DNA from: Anaerolineae bacterium | GTDB lineage: Bacteria; Chloroflexota; Anaerolineae; Anaerolineales; UBA4823 | Direction of reading: 5' to 3' | NCBI GenBank assembly: GCA_003327455.1 | Contig: QOQU01000002.1 | Coordinates: 357,963 to 421,962 of the forward strand | Length of the DNA: 64,000 bases | Shown: piece by piece, positions 55,942-64,000 of the stretch | How the letters are laid out: each line of letters opens with the position of its first letter | Position numbering within the stretch: position 1 is the first letter of the stretch | Notes under the pieces: model-generated | Seen by the model: the letters and a program-made list of their open reading frames with translations, nothing else | Told to the model about the DNA's origin: nothing | Database searches by the model: none | Position numbers and translations under genes: made by a program

Positions 55942-56057
55942 AAGTTGTTGCAAACCAGCAAAGGAGTTTTCAGGGTGGCTAGCCCAATCCACGATCCGAC
56001 TGTTTCGTAGCTGCGGCTAAGGGTGGATCGCTAACGCCGGTCGTTTCTGAACAACTT
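55942..56057 (+). ncRNA. Possible structured 5' leader of the propeller gene
   Basis: AAGTTGTT (55942-55949) pairs perfectly with AACAACTT (56050-56057), closing a ~116-nt domain. Inside, CGATCC (55992-55997) pairs with GGATCG (56025-56030) and TAGC-TGCG-GCTA forms a small hairpin. The gene's GGGAGGG ribosome site follows. It does not match any riboswitch consensus I know; could be chance pairing. Confidence 0.3.
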
Positions 56058-56103
56058 CTTATCTGAGCAGCGACAAACGAATATTACTCTTTGGGAGGGA
56101 AAG

Positions 56104-57732
56104 ATGTGGTATCGAATTGTCTTTGCTGTTTTGGTTGCAGGCACGCTGTGTGGCTGGCTCTCTGCCACCCTTTCTGCCCAGGCAAACGATCTGATTTTTC
56201 CCGGCGATGAAAATTGGGATCCCAATATCGGCAGCCTTGTCTTGACTCACACCGTTCATTCGCTGGCGTTTGATCAAGGATATCTTTACCTCGGCGAAGG
56301 GTTTGGAGATGGCAATAAGCACATCCGCAGATGGGATGGTGCAAATTGGCAAAGCATCGCCGCGAACGTTGATGGTTCCGTCCTTGCCCTGGTTACCGCG
56401 GCAGACGGCAAATTATACGCTGGAGGGTATTTCACCCAGACAGGAAGTTGTAACCCCTGTAAACGGGTGGCTGTCTGGGATGGCACAGGCTGGTCGCCGG
56501 TAGGGTATACCATCACCGGTGAGGTGACCGCTCTGGCTATCCACGATAATAAGCTGTATGCAGGTGTGTTTTATGAGTATCCCAACCCTTCTCGTATAAA
56601 ACGCTGGGACGGCACAGGCTGGATAAACGAACCGATCACTGATACCATTTCCGAATTCGTCAGTCATCCAAATGGATTATTTGCTGCGGGAAAAAAGATT
56701 GTGATCGATGAGGACAGCGGAGATCAAATAACCTTTCCATCTCTACGGGTAAAACGCAATGATGGCTGGCACGATCTGGGAAGCGGATTTGCAAATAGCA
56801 ATTCGAACAGTCTCTTCAGTCTCGCTTTTTATCCCTCCACAGTCTTTACCCCGACTGTTGGGGGAGATTTTATAGAACCACCTCGATACCTTCTCACCTG
56901 GTCAGAGAACGGCTGGACTTCCATCGGAAAGCCTGACGATGATGTTCTTGCGCTGGCTGCAGATTCCTGTGGTGGGTTGTATGTTGGAGGAGAATTTCGC
57001 AAGATCGAGAATGAAAACTATCCCTTTTTAGCCTATTATGACGGCACTGATTGGCATTCACTGGGAGACTCATTCAGTCCATTACCGCCAAGCATCGAAG
57101 TCTTGAGGTTTTACCACGGCTACCTGGCGGTCGGCGGCGTGTTCACCCAAACGCTTGGCAGCCAAAAACATCGCAACATCGCTCTATGGACCGGGCGGGA
57201 TTGTCACTCGATTGCCGCTTCGGGCGTTTACACTTTCTACGCCTGGCGCCAGCCGGTCGTGATCGAGATCGCCACTCCGGGTAATCTGGCTCAGATCCGC
57301 GTCCAGCGTTTCAATAGAAATCATTCGGCTGCAGACGAAATCACTCATCCGAACTTACGCACCGGCGTCTACTGGCAAATCGAAGGGCTCGATAGTTCTG
57401 GAAACGCCGCCAGCGGTATGGTCTATACCCTGACTCTGCCAACAGTCGGTTTTACCCCCGACGCGAAAGACAAAATCTGCCATTACACCAACTTGGCATG
57501 GGATTGCGCGGCTTCGCGCTATGACGCAACTCGCAAGACGATCTCGCGCGGTGGGCTCACTTCTTTCTCCGATTTTACCGTGGGGAACGATGTCGGGCCC
57601 ACAGCGGTCAGGGTCACAGCGATCCACTCGCAACCTGCCCGGTCATCCCTCATGTTGATCATTGGGATTATCACCGGCGCGCTCTGGATCGGCTCCCGCC
57701 GCCTCCACCGCAGAGGCTCCCAGGCAGACTGA
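56104..57732 (+). CDS. Secreted beta-propeller-like repeat protein with C-terminal anchor
   Basis: 542 aa. Signal peptide (about 1-27, ending LSAQA). The body repeats a strand pattern of the type LYLGEGF / HIRRWDGANWQSI, LYAGGYF / VAVWDGTGWSPVG, LYVGGEF / YDGTDWHSLG, roughly every 45-50 residues, as in kelch/WD-like propellers. A final C-terminal domain (about 400-500) and a membrane helix near 516-530 (LMLIIGIITGALWIG) followed by Arg residues suggest a surface-anchored protein. GGGAGGG lies 4 nt before the ATG. The only plus-strand gene in this part of the locus. Function unknown. Confidence 0.75.
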   Translation: MWYRIVFAVLVAGTLCGWLSATLSAQANDLIFPGDENWDPNIGSLVLTHTVHSLAFDQGYLYLGEGFGDGNKHIRRWDGANWQSIAANVDGSVLALVTAADGKLYAGGYFTQTGSCNPCKRVAVWDGTGWSPVGYTITGEVTALAIHDNKLYAGVFYEYPNPSRIKRWDGTGWINEPITDTISEFVSHPNGLFAAGKKIVIDEDSGDQITFPSLRVKRNDGWHDLGSGFANSNSNSLFSLAFYPSTVFTPTVGGDFIEPPRYLLTWSENGWTSIGKPDDDVLALAADSCGGLYVGGEFRKIENENYPFLAYYDGTDWHSLGDSFSPLPPSIEVLRFYHGYLAVGGVFTQTLGSQKHRNIALWTGRDCHSIAASGVYTFYAWRQPVVIEIATPGNLAQIRVQRFNRNHSAADEITHPNLRTGVYWQIEGLDSSGNAASGMVYTLTLPTVGFTPDAKDKICHYTNLAWDCAASRYDATRKTISRGGLTSFSDFTVGNDVGPTAVRVTAIHSQPARSSLMLIIGIITGALWIGSRRLHRRGSQAD

Positions 57733-57775
57733 AAGGCATGTAACCACCATTACTGACGCGCCTCAAGATACTGTG

Positions 57776-58939
57776 CTAACGTTTTCCCTTCGCCCTTGCC
57801 CAAAGGTATTTCAAGAAGATTTGGGCTAAATCCAGCCAGCGAACGGGATAACCCAACAGCGCCTGCCAGTCTGTCTCGAAACCATAGCGGGAGCGCATAA
57901 ACGCCAGCGACGGGAACAGGCGCCCGCCAACGTTTCGCAAGCGCGCCGCCCAGTCTAGCTGCTCGATTTGCTTCCAGGCAAGGGCGACCCGATTGGGAGT
58001 CATAACCATCATCGAGCGCACATGCTTTTCCTCTGCGGGGGCAATCTGCTGGCGCAGCGCTTCCAGAACCCATTGCGGCGGGGCTTGTATAAATTTCAGT
58101 TCAGCTTCTCGAAAGGTGTATAGAGCAGCCGCGCTCCACGCCAGGTGCTTTGCCCCGGCGATGAAGTCTGCCCAGTCGATGTGGTGCTCGAATTTCTTCA
58201 GAAAACATGCTACTTCATATAGCCACAGCATCCCTAAGCCCCCCAATCCATGTTGATGAGCCAGATGACCGCAGACATACAGGAGATGCGCGCCTGGGTT
58301 CAAGGTATAGACGCCCTGAGCCCAACCCTCAAAGGGGATAATCCTTTGCCAGAACCAATCCATATCGGTTCTTTGGCGGTACTTCTCACCGCTCCCCAGC
58401 AACCAGTGCACCTCCACATCCACAAAGGGCGGTTGAGACTGGCGCAGGTGAACATCGTGAGTGACGTCTTTCTGAATAGCCTCGCTCTGGTGTAAGATGG
58501 GCGCCTCATAACCACTCTGCTTGAGCAAATCAACCGCCTGGTCGATTGCTTCCCGTCTTAACAAGATATCCAGATCGCTCATTGGGCGCAGACCGATGTC
58601 TTCGTATAGGGAGCGCAGGAAAACCGCTCCCTTTAATAAAACCACCTCCATCCCTGCAGCAGTCAGCAAAGTGACGATACGATTCAATTCAGTAAGGAAG
58701 ATTCCGTTACGCCCCAGAGTCGCGAGATAAAACTGCTTAAAAGGCTGCAGGAAACGCTCGGGAAGAGGGGGATGTGCCTTCCGTAATTGCCAGTAGATCA
58801 GGGCCGCCACCCGATGCCGCTCCGCATGTCGATAGACCTGCTGCCATACATCCTCAGCAAAGAACTGCTCAGCCTGAAGCGCTACCTGGTCGTTGAGGAT
58901 GTCGATAAGAAATTGTTCGATCTCGTCAGAAGCTTGCAA
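57776..58939 (-). CDS. Nucleotidyltransferase-fold protein (NTP_transf_5 family)
   Basis: 387 aa. VVLLKGAVFLRSLYEDIG and RPMSDLDILL (about 98-127) are the core of the uncharacterised nucleotidyltransferase family common in exopolysaccharide and peptide-modification loci. VDVEVHWLL (about 173) gives the third carboxylate. The C-terminal half is helical. Target unknown. Confidence 0.8.
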   Translation of the reverse strand: MQASDEIEQFLIDILNDQVALQAEQFFAEDVWQQVYRHAERHRVAALIYWQLRKAHPPLPERFLQPFKQFYLATLGRNGIFLTELNRIVTLLTAAGMEVVLLKGAVFLRSLYEDIGLRPMSDLDILLRREAIDQAVDLLKQSGYEAPILHQSEAIQKDVTHDVHLRQSQPPFVDVEVHWLLGSGEKYRQRTDMDWFWQRIIPFEGWAQGVYTLNPGAHLLYVCGHLAHQHGLGGLGMLWLYEVACFLKKFEHHIDWADFIAGAKHLAWSAAALYTFREAELKFIQAPPQWVLEALRQQIAPAEEKHVRSMMVMTPNRVALAWKQIEQLDWAARLRNVGGRLFPSLAFMRSRYGFETDWQALLGYPVRWLDLAQIFLKYLWARAKGKR

Positions 58940-58945
58940 GGAAAT

Positions 58946-59695
58946 TCACTTTCTCACTAAGACAACGCCCATGTTAATTCGCTTTTCTTCTAATCGATAA
59001 CCAAACGTGAAAGAGAGTTGATCGTTCTTGAGCGGGCGCACATTCATCGGAATCCATTGGCGGCAACTCTCCTTCGTCGAATACTCAAGATTGCGGAAGA
59101 CCAGGAAAGTCGGACGCCAATTATCCAACACCAGTTCCCCAAAACATCCATCGTCAAAATGATAGCGCCCGCAAATCTGTCCCATCTCGCAGACTGGCTC
59201 AAAGGTAACCACTACATATTGGGCCTTGCGCCCCTGGCGATTGACCTTAGCGCCCATCTTTCCCCACCACTCCCCAATCATCAGCCGATAAAGGTCTTTC
59301 ATTTGGTCATAATAGTTCGGCGTTGGAGTAAAGGTGAAAGTCGGGGTGACATAAAGGGTCGCATATAAAGTTGGATCAACGGTCGGCCATGGGGTAGAAG
59401 TTGGTCGGCTTCCTACCGTCGCAGTCGGTGTAAGTGTTGGGCTTGAGCTGGCGAAACCTGAGATGATTGGTAGAGGCATGGCAGTTGATATAAGTGTAGC
59501 CTCCGGACTCGTGTTCGACGGCGCAGCTTTCATATCCATGGCACAGGCTGTCAGGATAAGCACCACCATTCCTGGGATAACACGCAAAAAGTCAGCCAAG
59601 AGAGAGGAACAATATGGGTTCAGGGTACGATTCTCCTCCTCTCCAGGCTGTATTACTTTCCCATGGAAACCACCTGACTCTCCCAGCGATGCCAC
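58946..59695 (-). CDS. Predicted lipoprotein with Thr/Pro linker
   Basis: The coding part covers an N-terminal hydrophobic segment ending LILTACAMD (lipobox Cys), a Ser/Thr/Pro linker ([20 protein letters not shown] region) and a globular domain with four or more Cys ([29 protein letters not shown]), which may form disulfides outside the cell. The frame opens at 59695 inside gmd, but a GGAGAGGAGGAG tract near 59637-59648 suggests a start after it, perhaps a CTG or TTG codon near 59623-59580; the exact start is unresolved. Function unknown. Confidence 0.6.
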   Translation of the reverse strand: MASLGESGGFHGKVIQPGEEENRTLNPYCSSLLADFLRVIPGMVVLILTACAMDMKAAPSNTSPEATLISTAMPLPIISGFASSSPTLTPTATVGSRPTSTPWPTVDPTLYATLYVTPTFTFTPTPNYYDQMKDLYRLMIGEWWGKMGAKVNRQGRKAQYVVVTFEPVCEMGQICGRYHFDDGCFGELVLDNWRPTFLVFRNLEYSTKESCRQWIPMNVRPLKNDQLSFTFGYRLEEKRINMGVVLVRK

Positions 59696-60720
59696 GCGCC
59701 ATGATGCTTTTCCAACAGCTTTTTACCCTCGCCGGGCGACTCTAAGCCGGCCAGTTCCAGATCTGCATCTACCATAATCTTGACCAGGTCTTTAAAATAT
59801 ATGCGCGGTTCCCATCCTAACGTCTTGCGTGCATAAGAATAATCAGCCAAAAGAAAATCGACTTCAGTCGGGCGGAAATATTTCGGATCGATCTCCACAT
59901 ATTCGCGCCAGTCCATATTCAAATAGCTAAACGCTTCTTCCAGAAATTCGCGCACGGAGTGGGATTCACCTGTGCCAATCACAAAATCATCCGGACAATC
60001 ATGTTGTAATATTTTCCACATCGCTGCAACGTAATCTGGCGCATATCCCCAATCCCGTTTGGCATCCAGATTACCCAGGTATAGCTTTTTTTGCTTACCG
60101 GCTTTTATCGCAGCCAGACCACGCGTGATCTTACGGGTAACAAAGGTCTCACCCCGACGAGGGGACTCGTGATTGAACAAGATGCCATTGCTGGCAAAGA
60201 TTTTATAGGCATCGCGGTAATTGCGGGTCACCCAATAAGCATAAACCTTTGCCGCCGCATAAGGGCTTTGGGGCTCAAAAGGAGTCTTTTCATTTTGAGG
60301 TGGTCTGGCACTGCCGAACATCTCACTGGATGAAGCCTGGTAGAAACGCGCTTTAATTCCACTCTTCCGAATGGCTTCCAGGATTCGCATTGTCCCCAGC
60401 CCGGTGATGTCTCCTGTGTACTCCGGCAAATCGAAGCTCACCCTGACATGACTTTGCGCCGCCAGATGATACACTTCGTCCGGGCGGATGTTGTAGATCA
60501 AATCAACCAGATTGCCGGTATTGGCCAAGTCGCCATAATGCAGGTAGAGTTTTACCTGTTCGCCATTATGAGGATCCCGATAAAGATGGTCTATCCGATG
60601 CGTATTAAAGGTGCTGGCTCTGCGAATTAATCCATGCACCTCATAACCTTTGGATAACAACAATTCTGCAAGGTAAGAACCATCCTGCCCGGTTATGCCG
60701 GTAATGAAGGCCTTGGTCAT
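59653..60720 (-). CDS. gmd: GDP-mannose 4,6-dehydratase
   Basis: 355 aa SDR enzyme. [12 protein letters not shown] (residues 8-19) is the NAD-binding start, [16 protein letters not shown] and SSSEMFGSA follow, and the catalytic Tyr-x3-Lys is in [11 protein letters not shown] near residue 155. It forms GDP-4-keto-6-deoxymannose, precursor of fucose, rhamnose or perosamine. No fcl-type partner is in this window, but the PglF/DegT fusion could act on its product. It lies 48 nt after the NusG-like gene. Confidence 0.93.
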   Translation of the reverse strand: MTKAFITGITGQDGSYLAELLLSKGYEVHGLIRRASTFNTHRIDHLYRDPHNGEQVKLYLHYGDLANTGNLVDLIYNIRPDEVYHLAAQSHVRVSFDLPEYTGDITGLGTMRILEAIRKSGIKARFYQASSSEMFGSARPPQNEKTPFEPQSPYAAAKVYAYWVTRNYRDAYKIFASNGILFNHESPRRGETFVTRKITRGLAAIKAGKQKKLYLGNLDAKRDWGYAPDYVAAMWKILQHDCPDDFVIGTGESHSVREFLEEAFSYLNMDWREYVEIDPKYFRPTEVDFLLADYSYARKTLGWEPRIYFKDLVKIMVDADLELAGLESPGEGKKLLEKHHGAWHRWESQVVSMGK

Positions 60721-60768
60721 TCGCCCTCCAGTGAATTTATAGGATTATCCAATTTTACCATCCTGATT

Positions 60769-61281
60769 TCATTTTTTCTTTCGTTCCAGGAGTTTTACAT
60801 CCAATTCCAGCGGCACCTGACGATGATCATATAAAAGCTTCAACAAAACCCGCACCCGCTCTGAACCTGGGATGCGAGTGTCGAAAATTGCCTCATATCC
60901 GGCAAAAGGACCTTGCCGGATGTAAACCGTCTCGCCACTCTTCAGGCCATTAAAAAATTCGCCTCCCGCCTCAGCGATTACATGCACCTTCCTTTTCAAC
61001 TCCAGGATCAGGTGCTCCGGCACAATCGCTGGTTCCTCACCAAAACAGACCAGTCCCTGTGTATAAGGCATCCATTTGAAATAGGACAATCCCAACACAT
61101 ATAAATCCACATGGACAAACAAATAACCCGGAAAATAAGGTTGGATTTTTCTGGCGCGTGGATTGATCGGATGTACCCGAAGGCGGGGATAATACACCTC
61201 GATATTTTGATTCAGGATCTGTCGATAAACAACTTCTTCTTTGCGCGGTTTACTGCGCAGTGCATACCAATATACAGACAT
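60769..61281 (-). CDS. NusG-like antiterminator (RfaH/LoaP type)
   Basis: About 170 aa from ATG 61281 (longest frame 61305). WYALRSKPRKEE at the N-terminus and PYFPGYLFVHVDL near residue 50 are the NGN domain; LKSGETVYIRQGPFAGYEAIF near 115 is the KOW region. As first gene of a >30-kb exopolysaccharide transcription direction it likely acts as a dedicated processive antiterminator, as RfaH does for surface-polymer operons. A candidate promoter lies upstream. Confidence 0.85.
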   Translation of the reverse strand: MSVYWYALRSKPRKEEVVYRQILNQNIEVYYPRLRVHPINPRARKIQPYFPGYLFVHVDLYVLGLSYFKWMPYTQGLVCFGEEPAIVPEHLILELKRKVHVIAEAGGEFFNGLKSGETVYIRQGPFAGYEAIFDTRIPGSERVRVLLKLLYDHRQVPLELDVKLLERKKK

Positions 61282-61328
61282 CGCCGTTTCCAGAGGGGAT
61301 AACAATCAAAATCCAGTTTTACAAGTTT

Positions 61329-61358
61329 ATTTTAATACCGTTAACTGCACATGGGCAA
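61329..61358 (-). promoter_or_regulatory. Candidate promoter of the exopolysaccharide locus
   Basis: Minus strand TTGCCC (61358-61353), 18 nt, TAAAAT (61334-61329), upstream of the NusG-like gene by about 48 nt. A moderate match only. Confidence 0.4.
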
Positions 61359-61370
61359 CCCGGAGAAATA

Positions 61371-62159
61371 TTATTCCAGACTCTCGGCGGCGGCTTTGAC
61401 AATACCGATAAACTCTTCCGCCTTCAAACTTGCCCCACCCACCAGGGCGCCATCGATATCCGATTGATCAAAAAACTCAGCCGCATTATTTGCTTTTACC
61501 GACCCACCATATAAAACCCGTACCGATTTGGCAACCTGATCTCCAAAAAGCATGCTCAAGGTAGGACGGATCATCTCTTGAACAACCCGGTTGGCAAACT
61601 CCCCGGTAGCCGCCTTTCCTGTTCCAATCGCCCACACTGGCTCATAGGCGATGACCAGGGGTACATCCCCGCTGTTATCCGGTTGAAGTTGAATGCCCGA
61701 TAAACCAACCTGAACCTGGCGATGTATAACCGATTGGGTTTTGCCTTCTTCATTCTCCGCAAGTGTTTCACCGATACACACGATCGGAATTAAGCCCACT
61801 TCTAAAGCAGCTCTGACCTTGCGATTGACCGTTTCATCGGTTTCACCAAAATAGGTGCGCCGTTCGGAGTGACCAAGGATCACAAATTGGCACAACTCCG
61901 CAATCATCCTAGGAGAAATTTCGCCGGTGAATGCGCCTTCTTTTTCCCAGTATAAATTTTGTGCCCCCAGCTTTATTTCCGTGCCCTCTAACAAAGCCTT
62001 GACCGCCATTAGAGACGTAAACGGTGGACAAATCACTTTTTCCACCCCTCCAACCTTGGACAGCCCCTGCACAAGATCAGGGACAAGCTGTCTTGCTTCC
62101 GCGATTGTTTTATACATTTTCCAGTTACCCGCAACCAATGGGGTGCGTTTTACGGACAT
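61371..62159 (-). CDS. tpiA: Triosephosphate isomerase
   Basis: 262 aa. GNWKMYKT at the N-terminus, ILGHSERR (catalytic His) near 95, AYEPVWAIGTG (catalytic Glu) near 164 and LYGGSVKANNAAEF near 205 are all present. Interconverts DHAP and GAP. GGAGG sits 5 nt before ATG 62159, preferred over the longer frame at 62171. Follows pgk after a strong terminator, so it probably has its own promoter (a TTGACA occurs near 62335-62340 on the minus strand, -10 unclear). Confidence 0.96.
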   Translation of the reverse strand: MSVKRTPLVAGNWKMYKTIAEARQLVPDLVQGLSKVGGVEKVICPPFTSLMAVKALLEGTEIKLGAQNLYWEKEGAFTGEISPRMIAELCQFVILGHSERRTYFGETDETVNRKVRAALEVGLIPIVCIGETLAENEEGKTQSVIHRQVQVGLSGIQLQPDNSGDVPLVIAYEPVWAIGTGKAATGEFANRVVQEMIRPTLSMLFGDQVAKSVRVLYGGSVKANNAAEFFDQSDIDGALVGGASLKAEEFIGIVKAAAESLE

Positions 62160-62347
62160 TGTGACCTCCAAAGTTCTTTAGAATCAGCAACCGAGAGCGT
62201 TCTATCGTTGCCTTCAAGGGCTTCTCAGGCTCAGAACCGAATCCGATATCCTGCTCTTGCGAGGTTATGATAATCGATTTTAACCGATTTCCCGTTCGCC
62301 GCTTTTAAATGCAAACTGCCTTGCTTCTGGCTTTATGTCAATGATCT

Positions 62348-62393
62348 AAAAAAAAGGCGAAGGAAGGTTAAAGGCTATCACCTCCTTCGCCTT
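62348..62393 (-). terminator. Rho-independent terminator after pgk
   Basis: Minus strand AAGGCGAAGGA (62393-62383), loop, TCCTTCGCCTT (62364-62354), then a run of T. Perfect 11-bp stem 13 nt after the pgk stop. Confidence 0.92.
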
Positions 62394-62406
62394 CTCAGTG
62401 TTGAAT

Positions 62407-63582
62407 TTACTTATCAAGTAAAGCTGCTACACCCGGTAATACCAACCCTTCGAGCATCTCCAGAGAAGCGCCACCGCCGGTTGAGATATGCGTGATCTGA
62501 TCGGCAACGCCCGATTTTTTCACTGCCGAAACAGAGTCACCACCTCCAACGATGGTAGTTCCCTTGCATTCAGCCACGGCTTTAGCAATCTCAAACGTCC
62601 CTGTGGCAAAGTTTGGAAACTCAAAAACACCCATCGGTCCGTTCCAGACAATCGTCCCAGCCGGCAAGATGACCTTACGAAAAGCCTCCACGGTTTCCGG
62701 ACCAATATCCATAATTCGCCAGCCATCCGGAACAGGTCCCATGCTCATGGTCTTCTTCTGGGCAGTGTCTTCAAATTTATCGGCAATAACTACATCAACA
62801 GGAAGGCGCAACTTGGTGCTACCCTCTGCCAATAACTCTTTTGCAACTTCCAGGGCTTCGTCTTCTACCAATGAATCCCCCACCGGGTAGCCTTGAGCCT
62901 TGAAGAAAGTATTCGCCATTCCCCCACCAATCAACACCTGATCAGCTTTATTGAGCAAGTTGCGAATCACGCCAATCTTATCGCTGATCTTTGCCCCACC
63001 CAGGATTGCCACAAACGGCTTTTGGGGATTGGCGATGGCCTGCCCAAGGTATTGGATCTCTTTTTCCATCAAGAAGCCTGCTACGGCAGGCAAGTGTCGG
63101 GCAACCCCTTCTGTTGAGGCATGAGCACGGTGAGCAGAGCCAAATGCATCATTTACATAGACATCTGCCAAAGCAGCCAGTTGTTTTGCCATTTCGGGGT
63201 CGTTCTTGGTTTCACCCTTGTGAAAACGGGTATTTTCGAGCACCAAAATATCGCCCGGCTTGAGTTGGGCAGCAGCCTGCTCGGCAATTGGGCCGATGCA
63301 ATCCTCTGCAAAAGCTACTGGTTTTCCAATCAATTTAGAAAGATGTTCAGCGGTAGGTTTCATGGAGAATTGTGGATCAGGACCTTCTTTTGGACGACCT
63401 AAGTGAGAACAAAGAATAACTGCCGCTCCCTGATCCAATAGATACTGGATGGTGGGAAGAGCTGCCCGTATCCGGGTGTCATCCGACACAATGCCATCTT
63501 TAATTGGCACATTAAAATCCACCCGTACCAGGACTTTTTTCCCTTTGAGATCTATATCCCGGATGGTTTTCTTGTTAAACAT
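62407..63582 (-). CDS. pgk: Phosphoglycerate kinase
   Basis: 391 aa. [14 protein letters not shown] near residue 16, [12 protein letters not shown] near 60, [13 protein letters not shown] near 193, and [11 protein letters not shown] and [11 protein letters not shown] near the C-terminus are standard. Converts 1,3-bisphosphoglycerate and ADP to 3-phosphoglycerate and ATP. GGAG lies 7 nt before the ATG. Lies after gap on the same strand. Confidence 0.97.
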   Translation of the reverse strand: MFNKKTIRDIDLKGKKVLVRVDFNVPIKDGIVSDDTRIRAALPTIQYLLDQGAAVILCSHLGRPKEGPDPQFSMKPTAEHLSKLIGKPVAFAEDCIGPIAEQAAAQLKPGDILVLENTRFHKGETKNDPEMAKQLAALADVYVNDAFGSAHRAHASTEGVARHLPAVAGFLMEKEIQYLGQAIANPQKPFVAILGGAKISDKIGVIRNLLNKADQVLIGGGMANTFFKAQGYPVGDSLVEDEALEVAKELLAEGSTKLRLPVDVVIADKFEDTAQKKTMSMGPVPDGWRIMDIGPETVEAFRKVILPAGTIVWNGPMGVFEFPNFATGTFEIAKAVAECKGTTIVGGGDSVSAVKKSGVADQITHISTGGGASLEMLEGLVLPGVAALLDK

Positions 63583-63662
63583 AGCACACTCCTGACTCTA
63601 TGATTGTTGACCAACAATTGCGGAGGAAATCAAAGTCGACTCCTCCCAAAAAAGAGTATCTC

Positions 63663-63690
63663 AAAAAGAGTCCCCTTTTCGGGGACTCTT
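63663..63690 (-). terminator. Rho-independent terminator after gap
   Basis: AAGAGTCCCC, 5-nt loop, GGGGACTCTT (63666-63690), followed on the minus strand by T residues; it begins 8 nt after the gap stop codon. Confidence 0.92.
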
Positions 63691-63698
63691 CACTCAAC

Positions 63699-64000
63699 TT
63701 AGAGCGATTTTGCCATCAAAGCCGCCAGGTCCGCCGTGCGCACCGAATATCCCCATTCATTGTCGTACCAACTGACAACTTTGGCAAAATTGCTCTCTTC
63801 TTTACCTAAAACCATCGTGAAGGGCAAATCCACCGAAGAGCTGAACGCGCTGCCCTTAAAGTCAATGCTTACCAGGGGCTCATCAACCGCTTCGAGGATG
63901 CCTTTCAAAGGTGGCTTGGCTGCCGCATCGCGGTATACCTGACGCAATTCTTCGGTTGTTGTGGCTTTCTCCAACTCCACTGTCAGGTCAACAACTGAGA
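63699..64000 (-). CDS. gap: Glyceraldehyde-3-phosphate dehydrogenase, C-terminal part (cut by window edge)
   Basis: The last ~100 residues of type [38 protein letters not shown] and [12 protein letters not shown] are characteristic. The gene continues past the right edge of the window; the active-site Cys lies outside. It precedes pgk on the same strand, separated by a terminator, in the usual gap-pgk-tpi order. Confidence 0.95.
   Translation of the reverse strand, partial: SVVDLTVELEKATTTEELRQVYRDAAAKPPLKGILEAVDEPLVSIDFKGSAFSSSVDLPFTMVLGKEESNFAKVVSWYDNEWGYSVRTADLAALMAKSL

Larger units (their letters stand above)
55096..56103. other. 1-kb non-coding region between divergent units
   Basis: Lies between the Wzz-like gene (minus) and the secreted propeller gene (plus). 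Left part (55096-55480): no gene seen; presumed promoter of the minus-strand unit, no confident boxes. Middle: hairpin repeats (separate entry). Right: possible structured leader of the propeller gene (separate entry). Confidence 0.6.

Noticed and set aside
55942-56057. Cyclic-di-GMP-I (GEMM) riboswitch, suggested by GCAAACC
   Set aside because: The second conserved block and the tetraloop receptor pattern are missing; only short matches remain, so it is kept as an unassigned possible structure.

Overview
The window looks like a chromosomal segment of a Chloroflexota bacterium, most probably of an Anaerolineae type. This is an inference from gene content: a fused NuoCD, a gamma-alpha fused 2-oxoacid:ferredoxin oxidoreductase, secreted proteins with long Thr/Pro linkers, SBBP propellers, ParB-like/UspA fusions and a very large exopolysaccharide locus. 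No rRNA or phylogenetic marker was available to test it. I see no transposase, prophage or CRISPR array.

Layout. (1) About 1.4-10.8 kb, minus strand: a co-directional string iscX-nuoB-nuoCD-nuoI-(CxxCH protein)-mrp-ricT-(PIG-L deacetylase)-korA-korB, rich in Fe-S enzymes and Fe-S assembly factors. It faces a divergent SufR-like regulator with three C-terminal cysteines. The shared intergenic region holds two near-consensus promoters, each placing its -10 box 7 nt before an ATG (leaderless geometry), and a perfect 18-bp palindrome over the regulator's own -35. (2) 11.7-17.8 kb, plus strand: a complete Dlt-like envelope acylation operon. It encodes a 39-aa single-pass microprotein ending in WIYQGF, an MBOAT acyltransferase, two SGNH-fold proteins, an acyl carrier protein and an acyl-AMP ligase. 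This is the most interesting system here. (3) 17.8-29.7 kb: mixed housekeeping genes (GT4 glycosyltransferase, tRNA-Thr, uridine kinase, DedA-like protein, DnaQ-DinG helicase, nicotinate phosphoribosyltransferase, ParB-like/UspA fusion, phosphoesterase, LMW protein phosphatase) and an unusual PglF-like/DegT fusion. (4) 30-61.3 kb, nearly all minus strand: an exopolysaccharide locus. It starts with a specialised NusG and gmd. It includes a Wzz-like protein, WecB-like epimerase, Wzx, a Wzy-like ligase/polymerase, glycosyltransferases, a polyprenyl-phosphate sugar transferase, heparinase II/III and other glycan genes, plus several large secreted propeller or Thr/Pro-linker proteins. Genetic decay is visible here: a poly-G frameshift in a bi-domain dehydrogenase, a collapsed HEPN/HepT pair, a degenerate 0.7-kb gap and a 1-kb gap with hairpin repeats. 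(5) 61.4-64 kb, minus strand: glycolytic genes gap (partial)-pgk-tpiA with clear rho-independent terminators.

How the genes fit together. Region 1 couples respiratory complex I subunits and ferredoxin-dependent oxoacid oxidation to Fe-S cluster supply, probably sensed by the SufR-like protein. Regions 2 and 4 both build the cell envelope: region 4 makes and exports a polysaccharide, and region 2 looks able to activate an acyl group, pass it across the membrane and decorate an outside polymer. Several start codons were moved from the longest reading frame on the basis of Shine-Dalgarno or promoter position; this is stated per gene.
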